Shown: piece by piece, positions 25,935 to 33,791 of the stretch
How the letters are laid out: each line of letters opens with the position of its first letter
Position numbering within the stretch: the first letter of the stretch is position 1
Source: Duganella lactea
GTDB taxonomy: Bacteria > Pseudomonadota > Gammaproteobacteria > Burkholderiales > Burkholderiaceae_D
Reading direction: 5' to 3'
Length of the DNA: 64,000 bases
NCBI RefSeq assembly: GCF_009857505.1
Contig: NZ_WWCP01000018.1
Coordinates: 1 to 64,000 of the forward strand
Position numbers and translations under genes: made by a program
Notes under the pieces: model-generated
The model's database searches: none
The model's input: only the letters and a program-made list of their open reading frames with translations
Told to the model about the DNA's origin: nothing

Positions 25935-27077
25935 TCAATCAGATGTTGAGGGTTCGTCGTTAATCGTCACTACGAGTAATATCGGCACGTGCCCAGCGCC
26001 TGAAGTAGGCTCTTCCTCAATAGGCATGTCTGGCGTTCCATTGCCTCCCGTATCCGAATTGCCATTTCCGCCAGAGAGAATTATTGATACGATGCGGGAC
26101 GTCGCATCGTTATGTAAGGTGGGATAAGTTGAAAGAGTCTGGAAATTCTGAGCGACCTTCGAACTGAAGCTCATTGTAATGCCTCTCGGTTCCGACGTTA
26201 TGTCTTGATTCTTCGAGTTATAGTTGTAACGAAGGCTCGACGTTGCCGCCGCCGCGAGCATAAAGTTCACAAAAACAGACCAGTGGTCCGTCGCTGCTGG
26301 TGTTCCCGGAGTGAACTCCCGTCCCGTAATACCGTCTAGAAAATCTGAAAAAGCCTTGCCGAAATCATCAGGGCAGTCAACGCCATCTCGAGGCTTTGTT
26401 TTAGTACCTGGGCTGGCGCCGATTGACCAAGTGCATGTATTGGGAAAACCTATAGATAGCACGCTATGGTGCGTCCCGTGAAGTACGGGGGCAGCCCATT
26501 GCTTTGCGTGCGCGGTAGTGGTGTAAGCTTCATCTTTGAAGATAGTAATATAACCCGACCCCGATTGAGCAGTCGTTGTGGCCGGGGGAGTAGGGTGAAA
26601 ATCCCAATCACCGGTGCCCATTGGTGGCTGCTTTGGAAGGCGAGAAGTTCCTGTAAATTTATCCCAGTCCCTATACAGCATGAACTGCCAAGATTGATTC
26701 CCACTAGCCAGCGAACCGGTCTGGGATGTTGAGGTGGTTTTAGCCTGCAACAGCAATGCTCGCCCTGTGGCTGGTGCGCCTCCCGCATATTCTATGTGGA
26801 CAAACATTAAGTCTCCGATTTCGACAGAATTTGGAGCCCTCGGAGTCTTAACCTTTGGAGTTTGATGCGTGAAGATGCCTTGTGTGAGTACGGTTGTTCC
26901 CTTCGGGGCATGCCTGCTCAGTATGTCTCTCATACCCTGAATAATTTGTGCGGAAAGCAGCGCGCTAACGAAGGCGGGCTCATCAGGAGTTTTCGGAGGA
27001 TTTTGAATCCCTGCACGATGCCAGGCATAAGCATGCGACAAATTGGCGTAGTCACGAAGTTCGTCTTCACGAGCCAT
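25935..27077 (-). CDS. Hypothetical protein with PD-(D/E)XK-like motif
   Basis: 380 residues, not recognised. Counting from the chosen start, residues 86-113 hold EIGDLMFVHIE then ALLLQAK, with an Asp at 89 and Gln-Ala-Lys at 111-113. This resembles the D...QxK variant of the PD-(D/E)XK nuclease core, so a restriction-like fold is possible. Around 280-295 is an FVNFMLAAAATSSL segment, hydrophobic but probably not membrane-spanning. The C-terminus is Gly/Asn/Pro-rich and acidic. I chose ATG 27077 because GGAGAG stands 7 nt upstream; the ATG at 27092 lies before it. It is convergent with the ABC-3C-like operon. A role in defence is only guilt by association. Confidence 0.5.
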   Translation of the reverse strand: MAREDELRDYANLSHAYAWHRAGIQNPPKTPDEPAFVSALLSAQIIQGMRDILSRHAPKGTTVLTQGIFTHQTPKVKTPRAPNSVEIGDLMFVHIEYAGGAPATGRALLLQAKTTSTSQTGSLASGNQSWQFMLYRDWDKFTGTSRLPKQPPMGTGDWDFHPTPPATTTAQSGSGYITIFKDEAYTTTAHAKQWAAPVLHGTHHSVLSIGFPNTCTWSIGASPGTKTKPRDGVDCPDDFGKAFSDFLDGITGREFTPGTPAATDHWSVFVNFMLAAAATSSLRYNYNSKNQDITSEPRGITMSFSSKVAQNFQTLSTYPTLHNDATSRIVSIILSGGNGNSDTGGNGTPDMPIEEEPTSGAGHVPILLVVTINDEPSTSD

Positions 27078-27445
27078 CTTAACTCTCTCCATAAATTATA
27101 AAGTCCCTCACAGAACTTTTAGCTGCCGTCAACTCTGCAGCGCGCAAGCAGAGACGCGCTCTTGATAGCCCCTCAGTGTTGCCTTTATAATATCTCAAAA
27201 TCGCTCTCTAATGTTGAGATTGCTGGTGGAGCGGAAGCTCCTTTCCCTCGAGCCTCATGTTTCACTACGCTGTAATGACATACCCAGTTAGCCACATCAA
27301 CTGAAATCTGCTACCTCTCAACTTCGCTACTTTGCGACAAAAAGCCTAACTTCTTCGCTGTTTTTCGATAGACGCGCCTAATTGCTTCAGTTTCGCCATC
27401 CCAGAACGACAGCGCATCATGCAGCGTCATTGAGGCGAGCTATTT
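27078..27445. other. Intergenic region, nothing identified
   Basis: 368 bp upstream of the PD-(D/E)XK-like gene and downstream of the small minus-strand genes. It should contain the promoter of the former. No repeat, RNA or open frame stands out. Confidence 0.3.
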
Positions 27446-27694
27446 TTAGCCGAGGCTATTGGCGTCAGCGTCCAGGAGCTTCGAAGTGGGAATGGCCCTC
27501 TTCACATTTGCGAGTGCACTGGCTTTCGCAGAAAACATATCTTCAGCTTGCCCCGTAAACTCGAGTGTGATGCGACCAGGCTGACCAACACCTAATCGCT
27601 GCTTGGTCTGCGAGTCTGACGCCGCAAGATATCTTGCGCCTCGGCTAGCTTTGAATTTATGAAGCCAACCGATGCATCGCAAAAGGCGGTCCAC
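27446..27694 (-). pseudogene. Truncated DNA-binding regulator remnant
   Basis: 82 residues from a GTG at 27694; the frame is open a further 14 codons upstream without a better start. The pattern RITLEFTGQAED, then AKASALANVKRAIP and LLDADANSLG, resembles the N-terminal half of small mobile-element DNA-binding proteins in which a P-D-x-V-G-L-T-D motif and a helix-turn-helix follow. Here the protein stops at SLG, just before that motif, so the DNA-binding half is missing. It lies downstream of two other unknown genes on the same strand, 67 nt after the nearest, which often accompanies this family. It could also be an intact small protein of unknown role. Confidence 0.4.
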
Positions 27695-27761
27695 TCCTCG
27701 AGATGCGACCCAATCGAAGACTGACCGCTCAGCACGTCAACCTCCGTGTGAGTCGGTCCCA

Positions 27762-28160
27762 TTACTTACTCTGACCATGGTAGGAAGAACTGGCGTTGAG
27801 GCATATCTCCCGCACTCGAGCCATAATCCATTTCTGCTCAGCTTCTGTGAACAGCCATTTTCCTTGCGCCACTTTGTTCGCAATTCCACGGCGAATTCTT
27901 TCCAGGTGAACTTCGTCTGGCCACGATGGGAATTGAAATTTTTTGCGTTCAAAGTAAATGACGAGCTGACGTACCAAATTGTCGGCGGCTTCGAAGCGGC
28001 TCATAACTTCTTCGGAAGAGCGACGCGGACTTGCATAATTGCCTTGCTCATTGCGGCACAATGCAAGCTTCGGTTGAGCGCCGCCGACGATGGCAAAAAT
28101 TGGTTCAACCGGGAAATCCGCAGGCGGTGTTCCAATCGAATTGCGTTTCGACCCGGTCAT
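27762..28160 (-). CDS. Hypothetical protein of a family common on integrative elements
   Basis: 132 residues, soluble. It has AQPKLALCRNEQGN near 28-41, then EEVMSRFEAADNLVRQLVIYFERKK and KVAQGKWLFTEAEQKWIMARVRE. I have seen this arrangement in small uncharacterised proteins on betaproteobacterial genomic islands, usually next to a short DNA-binding regulator like the remnant downstream. No catalytic motif is visible. The ATG at 28160 lacks a strong ribosome site; it lies 65 nt after the gene upstream and may be cotranscribed with it. Confidence 0.5.
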   Translation of the reverse strand: MTGSKRNSIGTPPADFPVEPIFAIVGGAQPKLALCRNEQGNYASPRRSSEEVMSRFEAADNLVRQLVIYFERKKFQFPSWPDEVHLERIRRGIANKVAQGKWLFTEAEQKWIMARVREICLNASSSYHGQSK

Positions 28161-28225
28161 TTAATTGTTCTGCCTAAGATTCAGGTGTTTGTCGAATTGC
28201 GTTGCAAGCGGCTGGACAACGAGGG

Positions 28226-28822
28226 CTATATGAGATTCGCCATGAGAGCGGACTGCTGACTGCTAATTTCTAGGGGCGGCCAGACTTTACGTTCTTCACT
28301 GCGCATGTGAACGCTCTTCAAGACCAGTTCGGAATCAAAGACTGCATTGAACAGTCCCACCTCATTGCGAAATACTGCCGTGTATGGAGATGCTAAAGTA
28401 GGCGTGAGACAAATAAATTCCAGGTCTCCTCCCCTAATTGCTCTAGCAGATTGAACCACGGCAGTTAACGCTACATTTAGCGCCTCCGAAATAGCTTTCA
28501 ATATCTTGTCCCGACGTTCGGAATGCCCAGGGGCTGATGCGAGAGATTCCTTGGAAAATGTGTAAAGCGCAAGTACCTCCATCTCTGCATAGAAACTGCT
28601 GAGCGCGTCGGGTTTTTGCAAGCAGAGCAAGTGCTCAAATGCATCTGCAATTATTTGGGAGCTTACCTCGCGGAACCGGCGTCTCGCCAAACTTTTAGCA
28701 GCGTCGCTTAGCTCAGAGTAATGGGAATCCTCGACGCTGAAGCGACCCCAGGAAATGGTGTTGCGACAGAGTCTAAAACGTCTACCGTACCAGGTTTTAG
28801 AACGCGCATATTTTGGTGTCAA
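28226..28822 (-). CDS. Hypothetical protein
   Basis: 198 residues, not recognised, helical with no membrane span. A TTG start at 28822 is chosen because AGGAG stands 8 nt upstream. The N-terminus is basic (RSKTWYGRRFRLCR). It heads a run of three small minus-strand genes and is divergent from the XRE regulator gene at 29012, with a 14-bp palindrome between them, so the regulator may control it. Confidence 0.4.
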   Translation of the reverse strand: MTPKYARSKTWYGRRFRLCRNTISWGRFSVEDSHYSELSDAAKSLARRRFREVSSQIIADAFEHLLCLQKPDALSSFYAEMEVLALYTFSKESLASAPGHSERRDKILKAISEALNVALTAVVQSARAIRGGDLEFICLTPTLASPYTAVFRNEVGLFNAVFDSELVLKSVHMRSEERKVWPPLEISSQQSALMANLI

Positions 28823-28960
28823 AGCAGGTGCTCCTAACAGGCAAACGGTCGCAGTCCGGCCCGTGCTGGCATGATTTACTGAAGTCGGACCACGCCAAAG
28901 GCGGCCGCGACCGACAAAAAACGTGATTTAAAAGGCGATTTTTCATACTGCGAAATTTTG

Positions 28961-28974
28961 TAAACTATAGTTTA
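28961..28974. promoter_or_regulatory. 14-bp palindrome, probable XRE operator
   Basis: TAAACTATAGTTTA is a perfect palindrome in the AT-rich divergent region 38 bp before the XRE regulator start. Its ACTATAGT core resembles sites bound by controller-type XRE proteins of restriction systems. It overlaps plausible -10 sequence, so binding would block transcription. Autoregulation is inferred. Confidence 0.5.
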
Positions 28975-29011
28975 TATACAAAATAAAGTAAAGCGGACAT
29001 GCTTTCGCTCA

Positions 29012-29239
29012 ATGAGCACGCCGCCTAAAACCCTCGACGCAAGACAGAGATTTGCAAGCAATTTGCGAAGATGGCGTATGGTCCGCGGTATCACTCAGCA
29101 ATACGTCGCAGAGCACTCCGGTTTATCGCGTGTCTACATCTCCAAAGTTGAGAACAGCTCAGCATCAGTGTCCATCGATGCAATGGAGAAGATTGCCATC
29201 GTCCTTTCAATCGATGTAGCTGAGTTGCTTGCTCTCTGA
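29012..29239 (+). CDS. XRE-family helix-turn-helix regulator
   Basis: 75 residues, essentially one HTH domain. Residues about 12-70 contain FASNLRRWRMVRGITQQYVAEHSGLSRVYISKVE and end in a DVAELLAL cap, typical of the Cro/C1 and controller (C) protein type. No effector domain is present. The gene has no clear ribosome site, so it may be made from a leaderless or short-leader message. A perfect 14-bp palindrome lies just upstream. It is the last intact island gene before the tdk junction. No restriction-modification pair is adjacent, so its target is unknown. Confidence 0.8.
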   Translation: MSTPPKTLDARQRFASNLRRWRMVRGITQQYVAEHSGLSRVYISKVENSSASVSIDAMEKIAIVLSIDVAELLAL

Positions 29240-29696
29240 AGTGCGAAGTTGGCGAGAGATGGAATTGATGGCAGCGGCCTTGTTATCCGTCCCGATAGTG
29301 TTCTTGCGCTGACCTTCGCATCGTGAATGCTCGCGCTCAATCAAGCGCTGCAGTGGCTGCCGAACGTGGAATCTTGAAGTTGGTCCATGACGAAACCGTA
29401 GCCCACTTGTAGGCCTACAGCTGAATTCTTCACCCTGGATGCATTCGAATCACTTGACTCACTGATGGGGGAAATTCATTGCGTTCAAATGACACTCTTC
29501 GTCTATGTACACAAATGCGCTTTGTATCTGTCCTTCCGCAGTCGCCTTCGCGGCCATACAGTATTCTGTTGATGTTTTGGCGTCGAAACGATGTAGAAGG
29601 ATGTATGTATGAAGGTCTTGAGATGTCATCGTAAGTGTTTGAACGCAAAAAAGAATTTCGGGATGCCGCCACTAACTTTGTATGTTTTAGGGGGGG
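29240..29696. other. Right end of the genomic island
   Basis: 457 bp with no supported gene and island-like composition, ending at the truncated tdk. The terminal bases are a run of seven G at 29690-29696 followed by ACCTCAAGC and then tdk sequence. No integrase or attachment repeat could be confirmed because the other island end is outside the window. Confidence 0.5.
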
Positions 29697-29705
29697 ACCT
29701 CAAGC

Positions 29706-30236
29706 ATGAACGCAGGCAAGTCCACCGCCATGTTGCAGGTGGCCCACAACTACGAAGAGCAGGGCCAGATGGTGCGCCTGTTCACGGCGGTGATCGACAA
29801 TCGCTACGGCGTCGGCAAGGTGACCTCCCGGCTGGGGCCGCAGCGCGAGACCGAGGTGTTTGACGCCAACACCGACTTCCTGCAAGTGGTGGACAAGAAA
29901 ATCGCCTGCCTGCTGGTGGACGAGGCGCAATTTCTGAGCAAGGAGCAGGTCAAGCAGCTGCACCAGTTGGCGCAGGTGCGTGGCGTGCCGGTGATTACCT
30001 ACGGCCTGCGCTCGGACTTCCGCGGCGAGCCTTTCCCCGGCTCGTCCTATCTGCTGGCGCTGGCGGACGATATCGAGGAGATCAAGAACATCTGCAGTTG
30101 CGGCAAGAAAGCCACGATGAATATCCGCGTCGACGAGAACGGCAAGCGCATCAAGGATGGCGAGCAGATCAGTATCGGCGGCAATGAAAGCTACCGCCAG
30201 GCATGCGGGCGTTGTTTTTATAGCGAAATCCACTAA
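29706..30236 (+). CDS. tdk: Thymidine kinase (TK1 type), 5'-truncated
   Basis: 176 residues. It phosphorylates thymidine in the salvage pathway. The protein begins MNAGKST, in the middle of the P-loop; intact family members have about ten more residues (first beta strand, LYF...) before it. The rest is complete: VDEAQFL with the catalytic Glu, the lasso region and the zinc-binding Cys pairs CSC and CGRC. In frame, sequence upstream of ATG 29706 reads only T-S-S back to G-run and a stop at 29688. High-GC codon use starts exactly here, marking the island boundary. Function is doubtful unless an upstream start in another frame joins by slippage on the seven-G run. Confidence 0.85.
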   Translation: MNAGKSTAMLQVAHNYEEQGQMVRLFTAVIDNRYGVGKVTSRLGPQRETEVFDANTDFLQVVDKKIACLLVDEAQFLSKEQVKQLHQLAQVRGVPVITYGLRSDFRGEPFPGSSYLLALADDIEEIKNICSCGKKATMNIRVDENGKRIKDGEQISIGGNESYRQACGRCFYSEIH

Positions 30237-30268
30237 GCCGGCGGGATGCCGAACCGAACCGAACCGAG

Positions 30269-31492
30269 ATGAGGCGATTTATTTCCCTGCTGCTCCTGTG
30301 CTGTGCCAGCATCTCGGCGCAGGCCGCGTCGCACTATGCGTACTTGAATGCCGCTGGGAAATATCCGGTCGGCTTCCAGCTGATCAAACAATACGACTAC
30401 AGCCGCTCCTCTCTGCCGTTGATTGACTCCGATACCGGCAAACCGCGGCAAGGCGAATGGGCGCGCGCCATGCAGACGCTGGTGTGGTATCCGGCCAACG
30501 GCAGCGGCAAGAGCATGACCTACGCCGATTATCTCGGCACGGCCTTTACGCGCACGGATTTTTCCCTGAGCGACGCGCAAGTGGCACAGAAGACGGCGCG
30601 GCTCATCAACCAGTCCGGCAAGGCGCTGACGCCGGCGCAACGGCAGGCGGAAGCGGACAGCCCGGTGTGGGCGCGGCGTGACGCGGCGCCGGCCGCCGGC
30701 CCGTTCCCGCTGGTGGTCTACGCGCCCGGCGCCGGTGGACCGGCGCATGAAAACGCCGAGCTGTGCGAATACCTGGCCAGCCAGGGCTATGTGGTGATCG
30801 CCAGTGCCAGCGTTGACGGCCAGGGGCGCGGGATGAAGGCGAATCTGGAAGGGGCGGAAGCGCAGGCGGCCGATATCGCCTTTCTGATCGGCTACGCACA
30901 CAGCCTGCCGCAGGTGGACATGGGCCGCATCGCCGTGGCCGGCTTCAGCTGGGGTGGCCTGGCGAACGTGCTGGCGGCCGCCAGGGACCAGCGCATCCGC
31001 GCGCTGGTTTCGCTGGATGGCTCGATGCGCGGCTTCCCGGAATACATCAACGGCGGCAAGGATGCGGCCAAATACGTTACGCCGGAGCGGGTCAATGTGC
31101 CGCTGCTGTATCTGTCGGCCCGGCCGAGGACGATCGAGCAGCTGGAAGGCAGCTATGACGTGTCGTTCAGCTTCATCAACGCCATGAAGTATTCGGATGT
31201 GTATTACTACATCCTGCATCCAATGGCGCACACCAATTTCAGCACGTCGCAAATCCGCTTCAGCGGTGACGACGACTTCGATGAATATTCACGCGAGGAG
31301 ATCGTGCAGGCGCACAACTGGGCGTCCCGCTATACGCTGGAATTCCTCAACGCCTACCTGAAGGGCGATGCCGGCGGCCGCGCATTCCTTGCCGCGCGTC
31401 CTGTGCGCAACGGCGTGCCGTCGCATATGATCAGCGCCGACATCCGCATGGCGGAGCAGGCGCTCAAAGTGCCTGAGGCGACTGGGCGCTAA
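30269..31492 (+). CDS. Secreted alpha/beta hydrolase (dienelactone/PAF-acetylhydrolase-like)
   Basis: 407 residues with a clear signal peptide (positively charged MRR, hydrophobic LLLLCC, cleavage after AQA near 19). The alpha/beta fold shows the nucleophile elbow GFSWGG with Ser227 and an oxyanion-like VVYAPGAGG segment near 150. A catalytic His is probably in HPMAHTNF near 315. Substrate unknown; likely an esterase or peptidase-like periplasmic enzyme. The start codon follows three copies of CCGAA/CCGAG and no strong ribosome site. It ends 4 nt before the stop of the convergent sensor kinase gene, so no terminator fits between them. Confidence 0.7.
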   Translation: MRRFISLLLLCCASISAQAASHYAYLNAAGKYPVGFQLIKQYDYSRSSLPLIDSDTGKPRQGEWARAMQTLVWYPANGSGKSMTYADYLGTAFTRTDFSLSDAQVAQKTARLINQSGKALTPAQRQAEADSPVWARRDAAPAAGPFPLVVYAPGAGGPAHENAELCEYLASQGYVVIASASVDGQGRGMKANLEGAEAQAADIAFLIGYAHSLPQVDMGRIAVAGFSWGGLANVLAAARDQRIRALVSLDGSMRGFPEYINGGKDAAKYVTPERVNVPLLYLSARPRTIEQLEGSYDVSFSFINAMKYSDVYYYILHPMAHTNFSTSQIRFSGDDDFDEYSREEIVQAHNWASRYTLEFLNAYLKGDAGGRAFLAARPVRNGVPSHMISADIRMAEQALKVPEATGR

Positions 31493-31496
31493 CGGC

Positions 31497-33707
31497 CTAC
31501 GCGGCGGCGTCATTGAAGGGCGCGGTGGCGCGCCGCAGATCGGCCACGCTGGCTGGCTTGGTCAGGTGCAGATCGAACCGCGCTTCATAGGCGCGCGCCA
31601 CGTCTTCCTTCTGGCCATAGCCGGTCAGCGCCACCAGCCGCACGGCGTCGCCGCCGGCTTCCCGGCGGATGGCGGTGGCCAGTTCGTAGCCGCTCATGTC
31701 GGGCAGCCCGATGTCCAGAATCGCCACTTGCGGCATCCGCTGTCGCACCGCCGCGAGCGCCTCGGTGCCGCTGTGGGCGATGCGCACCTCGTGCCCCAGC
31801 AGTTGCAGCAGTGCCGCGCCGGAGAGGGCGGCGTCGACATTATCGTCCACCAGCAGCAGGCGCAGGCCGTCATGCGCCGCCGCGCCGTCCATTGACAGTT
31901 CGGTCGCTGGCGGCACCGACAACGGCAGCACCAGCTCGAACTGGCTGCCCATGCCGGCGCCGGCGCTGCGCGCGCTGACCAGGCCGCCGTGCAGATCGAC
32001 GATCTTGCGCACGATGGCCAGCCCCAGGCCCAGACCGCCGCCACGCCGCGCCAGCGATTGCGGCGCCTGATGGAAAGGCTCGAACACGCGCGCGATCAGT
32101 TCCTCGCTCATGCCGATGCCGTTGTCGCTGATGGTCAGCCGCGCATGGCTGGCGTCTGCGCTCAGTGCGATCTGGGTGACGCTGCCACCGAAACGGGCGG
32201 CGTTCGACAGCAGGTTGTTGAGCACCTGGGTCAGACGGCTGTCGTCGCCCATCACCCACACCGCGTCCGGCGCCGACAGATGGATCTGCAGGCCCGGCGT
32301 GGCGGCCACCGCATGACGCACCACGTCGGCCAGATTCAGTATGCGCAGCTCCAGTTGCAGCTTGCCGGAGGTGATGCGCGACAGATCGAGCAAGTCATCC
32401 ACCAGCCGGCGCAAATGGTTGACCTGGCGCCGCATCACGCCGCGCTCCTTGCGGCTGGTCGGCTCGTCGCGCATGTCCAGCAAATCGAGCGAGGTGACGA
32501 TGGGGCTGAGTGGGTTGCGCAGTTCGTGACCCAGCACGGCGAGGAATTCATCCTTGGCGCGGCCGGCCTCGCGGGCGTCCGCCAGGGCGCTTTGATGGCT
32601 GGCCAGCGCGCGGTTGAGCGAATCGAGCAGTTGCGCGCGCTCTTGCTCGCGGGCGTCGCGTAGCTGCTCGGCCTGTTTCAGCGCGTGGCCGATCTGGGCG
32701 ATTTCGGTGATGCCGGACGGGCTCTGCGTCAGCGGCGCGCCGGAACCGAGCGCGGCGGCATTCTGTTGCAGCGTCCTGATGGTCGCCACCAGCCGGCTCG
32801 ACAGCAGCGAGGCGAACAGGAAGCAGGCCAGCAGCGACAGCACGATGCCGGCGGCATACACGCCCATGCGCTCGTAGGCGGCGGCGCGCAGGCCCTCGGC
32901 CGGCCGGCCGACCACCACCGCCCAGCCGTAGCGCGAGCGCGTGGTGTAGGCGGTGGACATGTGCTGGCCTTCGCTGGTGACGGCGTTGCCGAAACCCTCG
33001 GCCCCGGCCCGGCGCATCAGCGCCACCAGCGAGGCGCTGGGGGCATCGCCGACCTTGCCTTGCTGGTCGCGCGAGCGCGCGACCACGGCGCGGGTGCCAT
33101 CGCGCACCGCGATCACGGCGTCCGGCGGCACTTGCTGGCGCTGGATCAGGCGCACCATGCGGTCGGGCTGGATCACGGCGGTCAAGGTGTACAGCTTGCC
33201 CTGGTCGCCGGCGATCAGCACCCGCACCGGGAAGGCGAGGCGGCCGCCCGGCCCGCGAGTGAGTTGCCCTGCCACCGGCTGCTGGGTGGCCAGCAGCTGA
33301 CGCAGGCTGGCGGGATCGGCCAGCGGCGGCGCGGCGGCGCCGTAGGTGTCCATGGTGCGCAACAGGACCTTGCCATCGCCGTCGGTCAGGATCACGCCGA
33401 GCCAGTCGGCCTGGTGCCGGTTCAGCGCGCTGGCGGCGGCGTAAAATCCGGGCAAGTCACCGTTTTGCAGCGGCGCCGCGTTGCCGAGCGAGGTCAGCGT
33501 GGCGATCGCGCTATCGAGTTCGGCGTCGACCGCGCTCGACAGGGCGCGCGCCAGGTCCAGCATCCAGCGCTCCTGCTCGCGTTCCTTGTAGATGCCGGCC
33601 TGGTGCAGACTCCACGCTCCCAGCAATGCCAGCGGCAGCAACCCGATCGCGGTCAGCATGATCAGCAAGTACCGCAGGGAAAACATAAAACGGGGCCGTG
33701 CAGGCAT
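31497..33707 (-). CDS. Hybrid sensor histidine kinase with receiver domain
   Basis: 736 residues. Membrane segments at 11-30 and about 283-302 enclose a periplasmic sensor (CACHE-like) region. Then follow HAMP (about 303-355), a coiled coil, HisKA with His394 in GHELRNP, a HATPase with NNLLSNAARFGG and a GLGLGLAIV G-box, and a C-terminal receiver with phospho-acceptor Asp665 in ILDIGLPDMSG. Because the receiver is attached and no response regulator gene adjoins, phosphate is likely passed to a distant Hpt or regulator. ATG 33707 or 33686 could start it. Signal unknown; the next gene upstream is a sugar-acid transporter, which could hint at the ligand. Confidence 0.85.
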   Translation of the reverse strand: MPARPRFMFSLRYLLIMLTAIGLLPLALLGAWSLHQAGIYKEREQERWMLDLARALSSAVDAELDSAIATLTSLGNAAPLQNGDLPGFYAAASALNRHQADWLGVILTDGDGKVLLRTMDTYGAAAPPLADPASLRQLLATQQPVAGQLTRGPGGRLAFPVRVLIAGDQGKLYTLTAVIQPDRMVRLIQRQQVPPDAVIAVRDGTRAVVARSRDQQGKVGDAPSASLVALMRRAGAEGFGNAVTSEGQHMSTAYTTRSRYGWAVVVGRPAEGLRAAAYERMGVYAAGIVLSLLACFLFASLLSSRLVATIRTLQQNAAALGSGAPLTQSPSGITEIAQIGHALKQAEQLRDAREQERAQLLDSLNRALASHQSALADAREAGRAKDEFLAVLGHELRNPLSPIVTSLDLLDMRDEPTSRKERGVMRRQVNHLRRLVDDLLDLSRITSGKLQLELRILNLADVVRHAVAATPGLQIHLSAPDAVWVMGDDSRLTQVLNNLLSNAARFGGSVTQIALSADASHARLTISDNGIGMSEELIARVFEPFHQAPQSLARRGGGLGLGLAIVRKIVDLHGGLVSARSAGAGMGSQFELVLPLSVPPATELSMDGAAAHDGLRLLLVDDNVDAALSGAALLQLLGHEVRIAHSGTEALAAVRQRMPQVAILDIGLPDMSGYELATAIRREAGGDAVRLVALTGYGQKEDVARAYEARFDLHLTKPASVADLRRATAPFNDAAA

Positions 33708-33753
33708 AGCAATTCTTGAACTAAATGTTGGAGTCTGACAATTTACACGAAAA

Positions 33754-33776
33754 AAAAGCCCGCACCGCGGGCTTTT
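33754..33776 (-). terminator. Rho-independent terminator after the MFS gene
   Basis: AAAAGCCCGC-ACC-GCGGGCTTTT: a 10-bp GC-rich stem with T/A flanks, 16 nt beyond the stop codon of the MFS gene. On the minus strand it is followed by a run of eight T. It lies just upstream of the sensor kinase start and would insulate it. Confidence 0.85.
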
Positions 33777-33791
33777 CTGTATCGTGCACGC

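Noticed and set aside
1..29696. CRISPR array, integrase, transposase or tRNA in the island
   Set aside because: I looked for regular repeats, DDE/tyrosine recombinase motifs and cloverleaf-like arms and saw none that could be supported by eye.
29700..30233. 177-codon antisense frame over tdk
   Set aside because: Shadow of thymidine kinase; no supporting motif.
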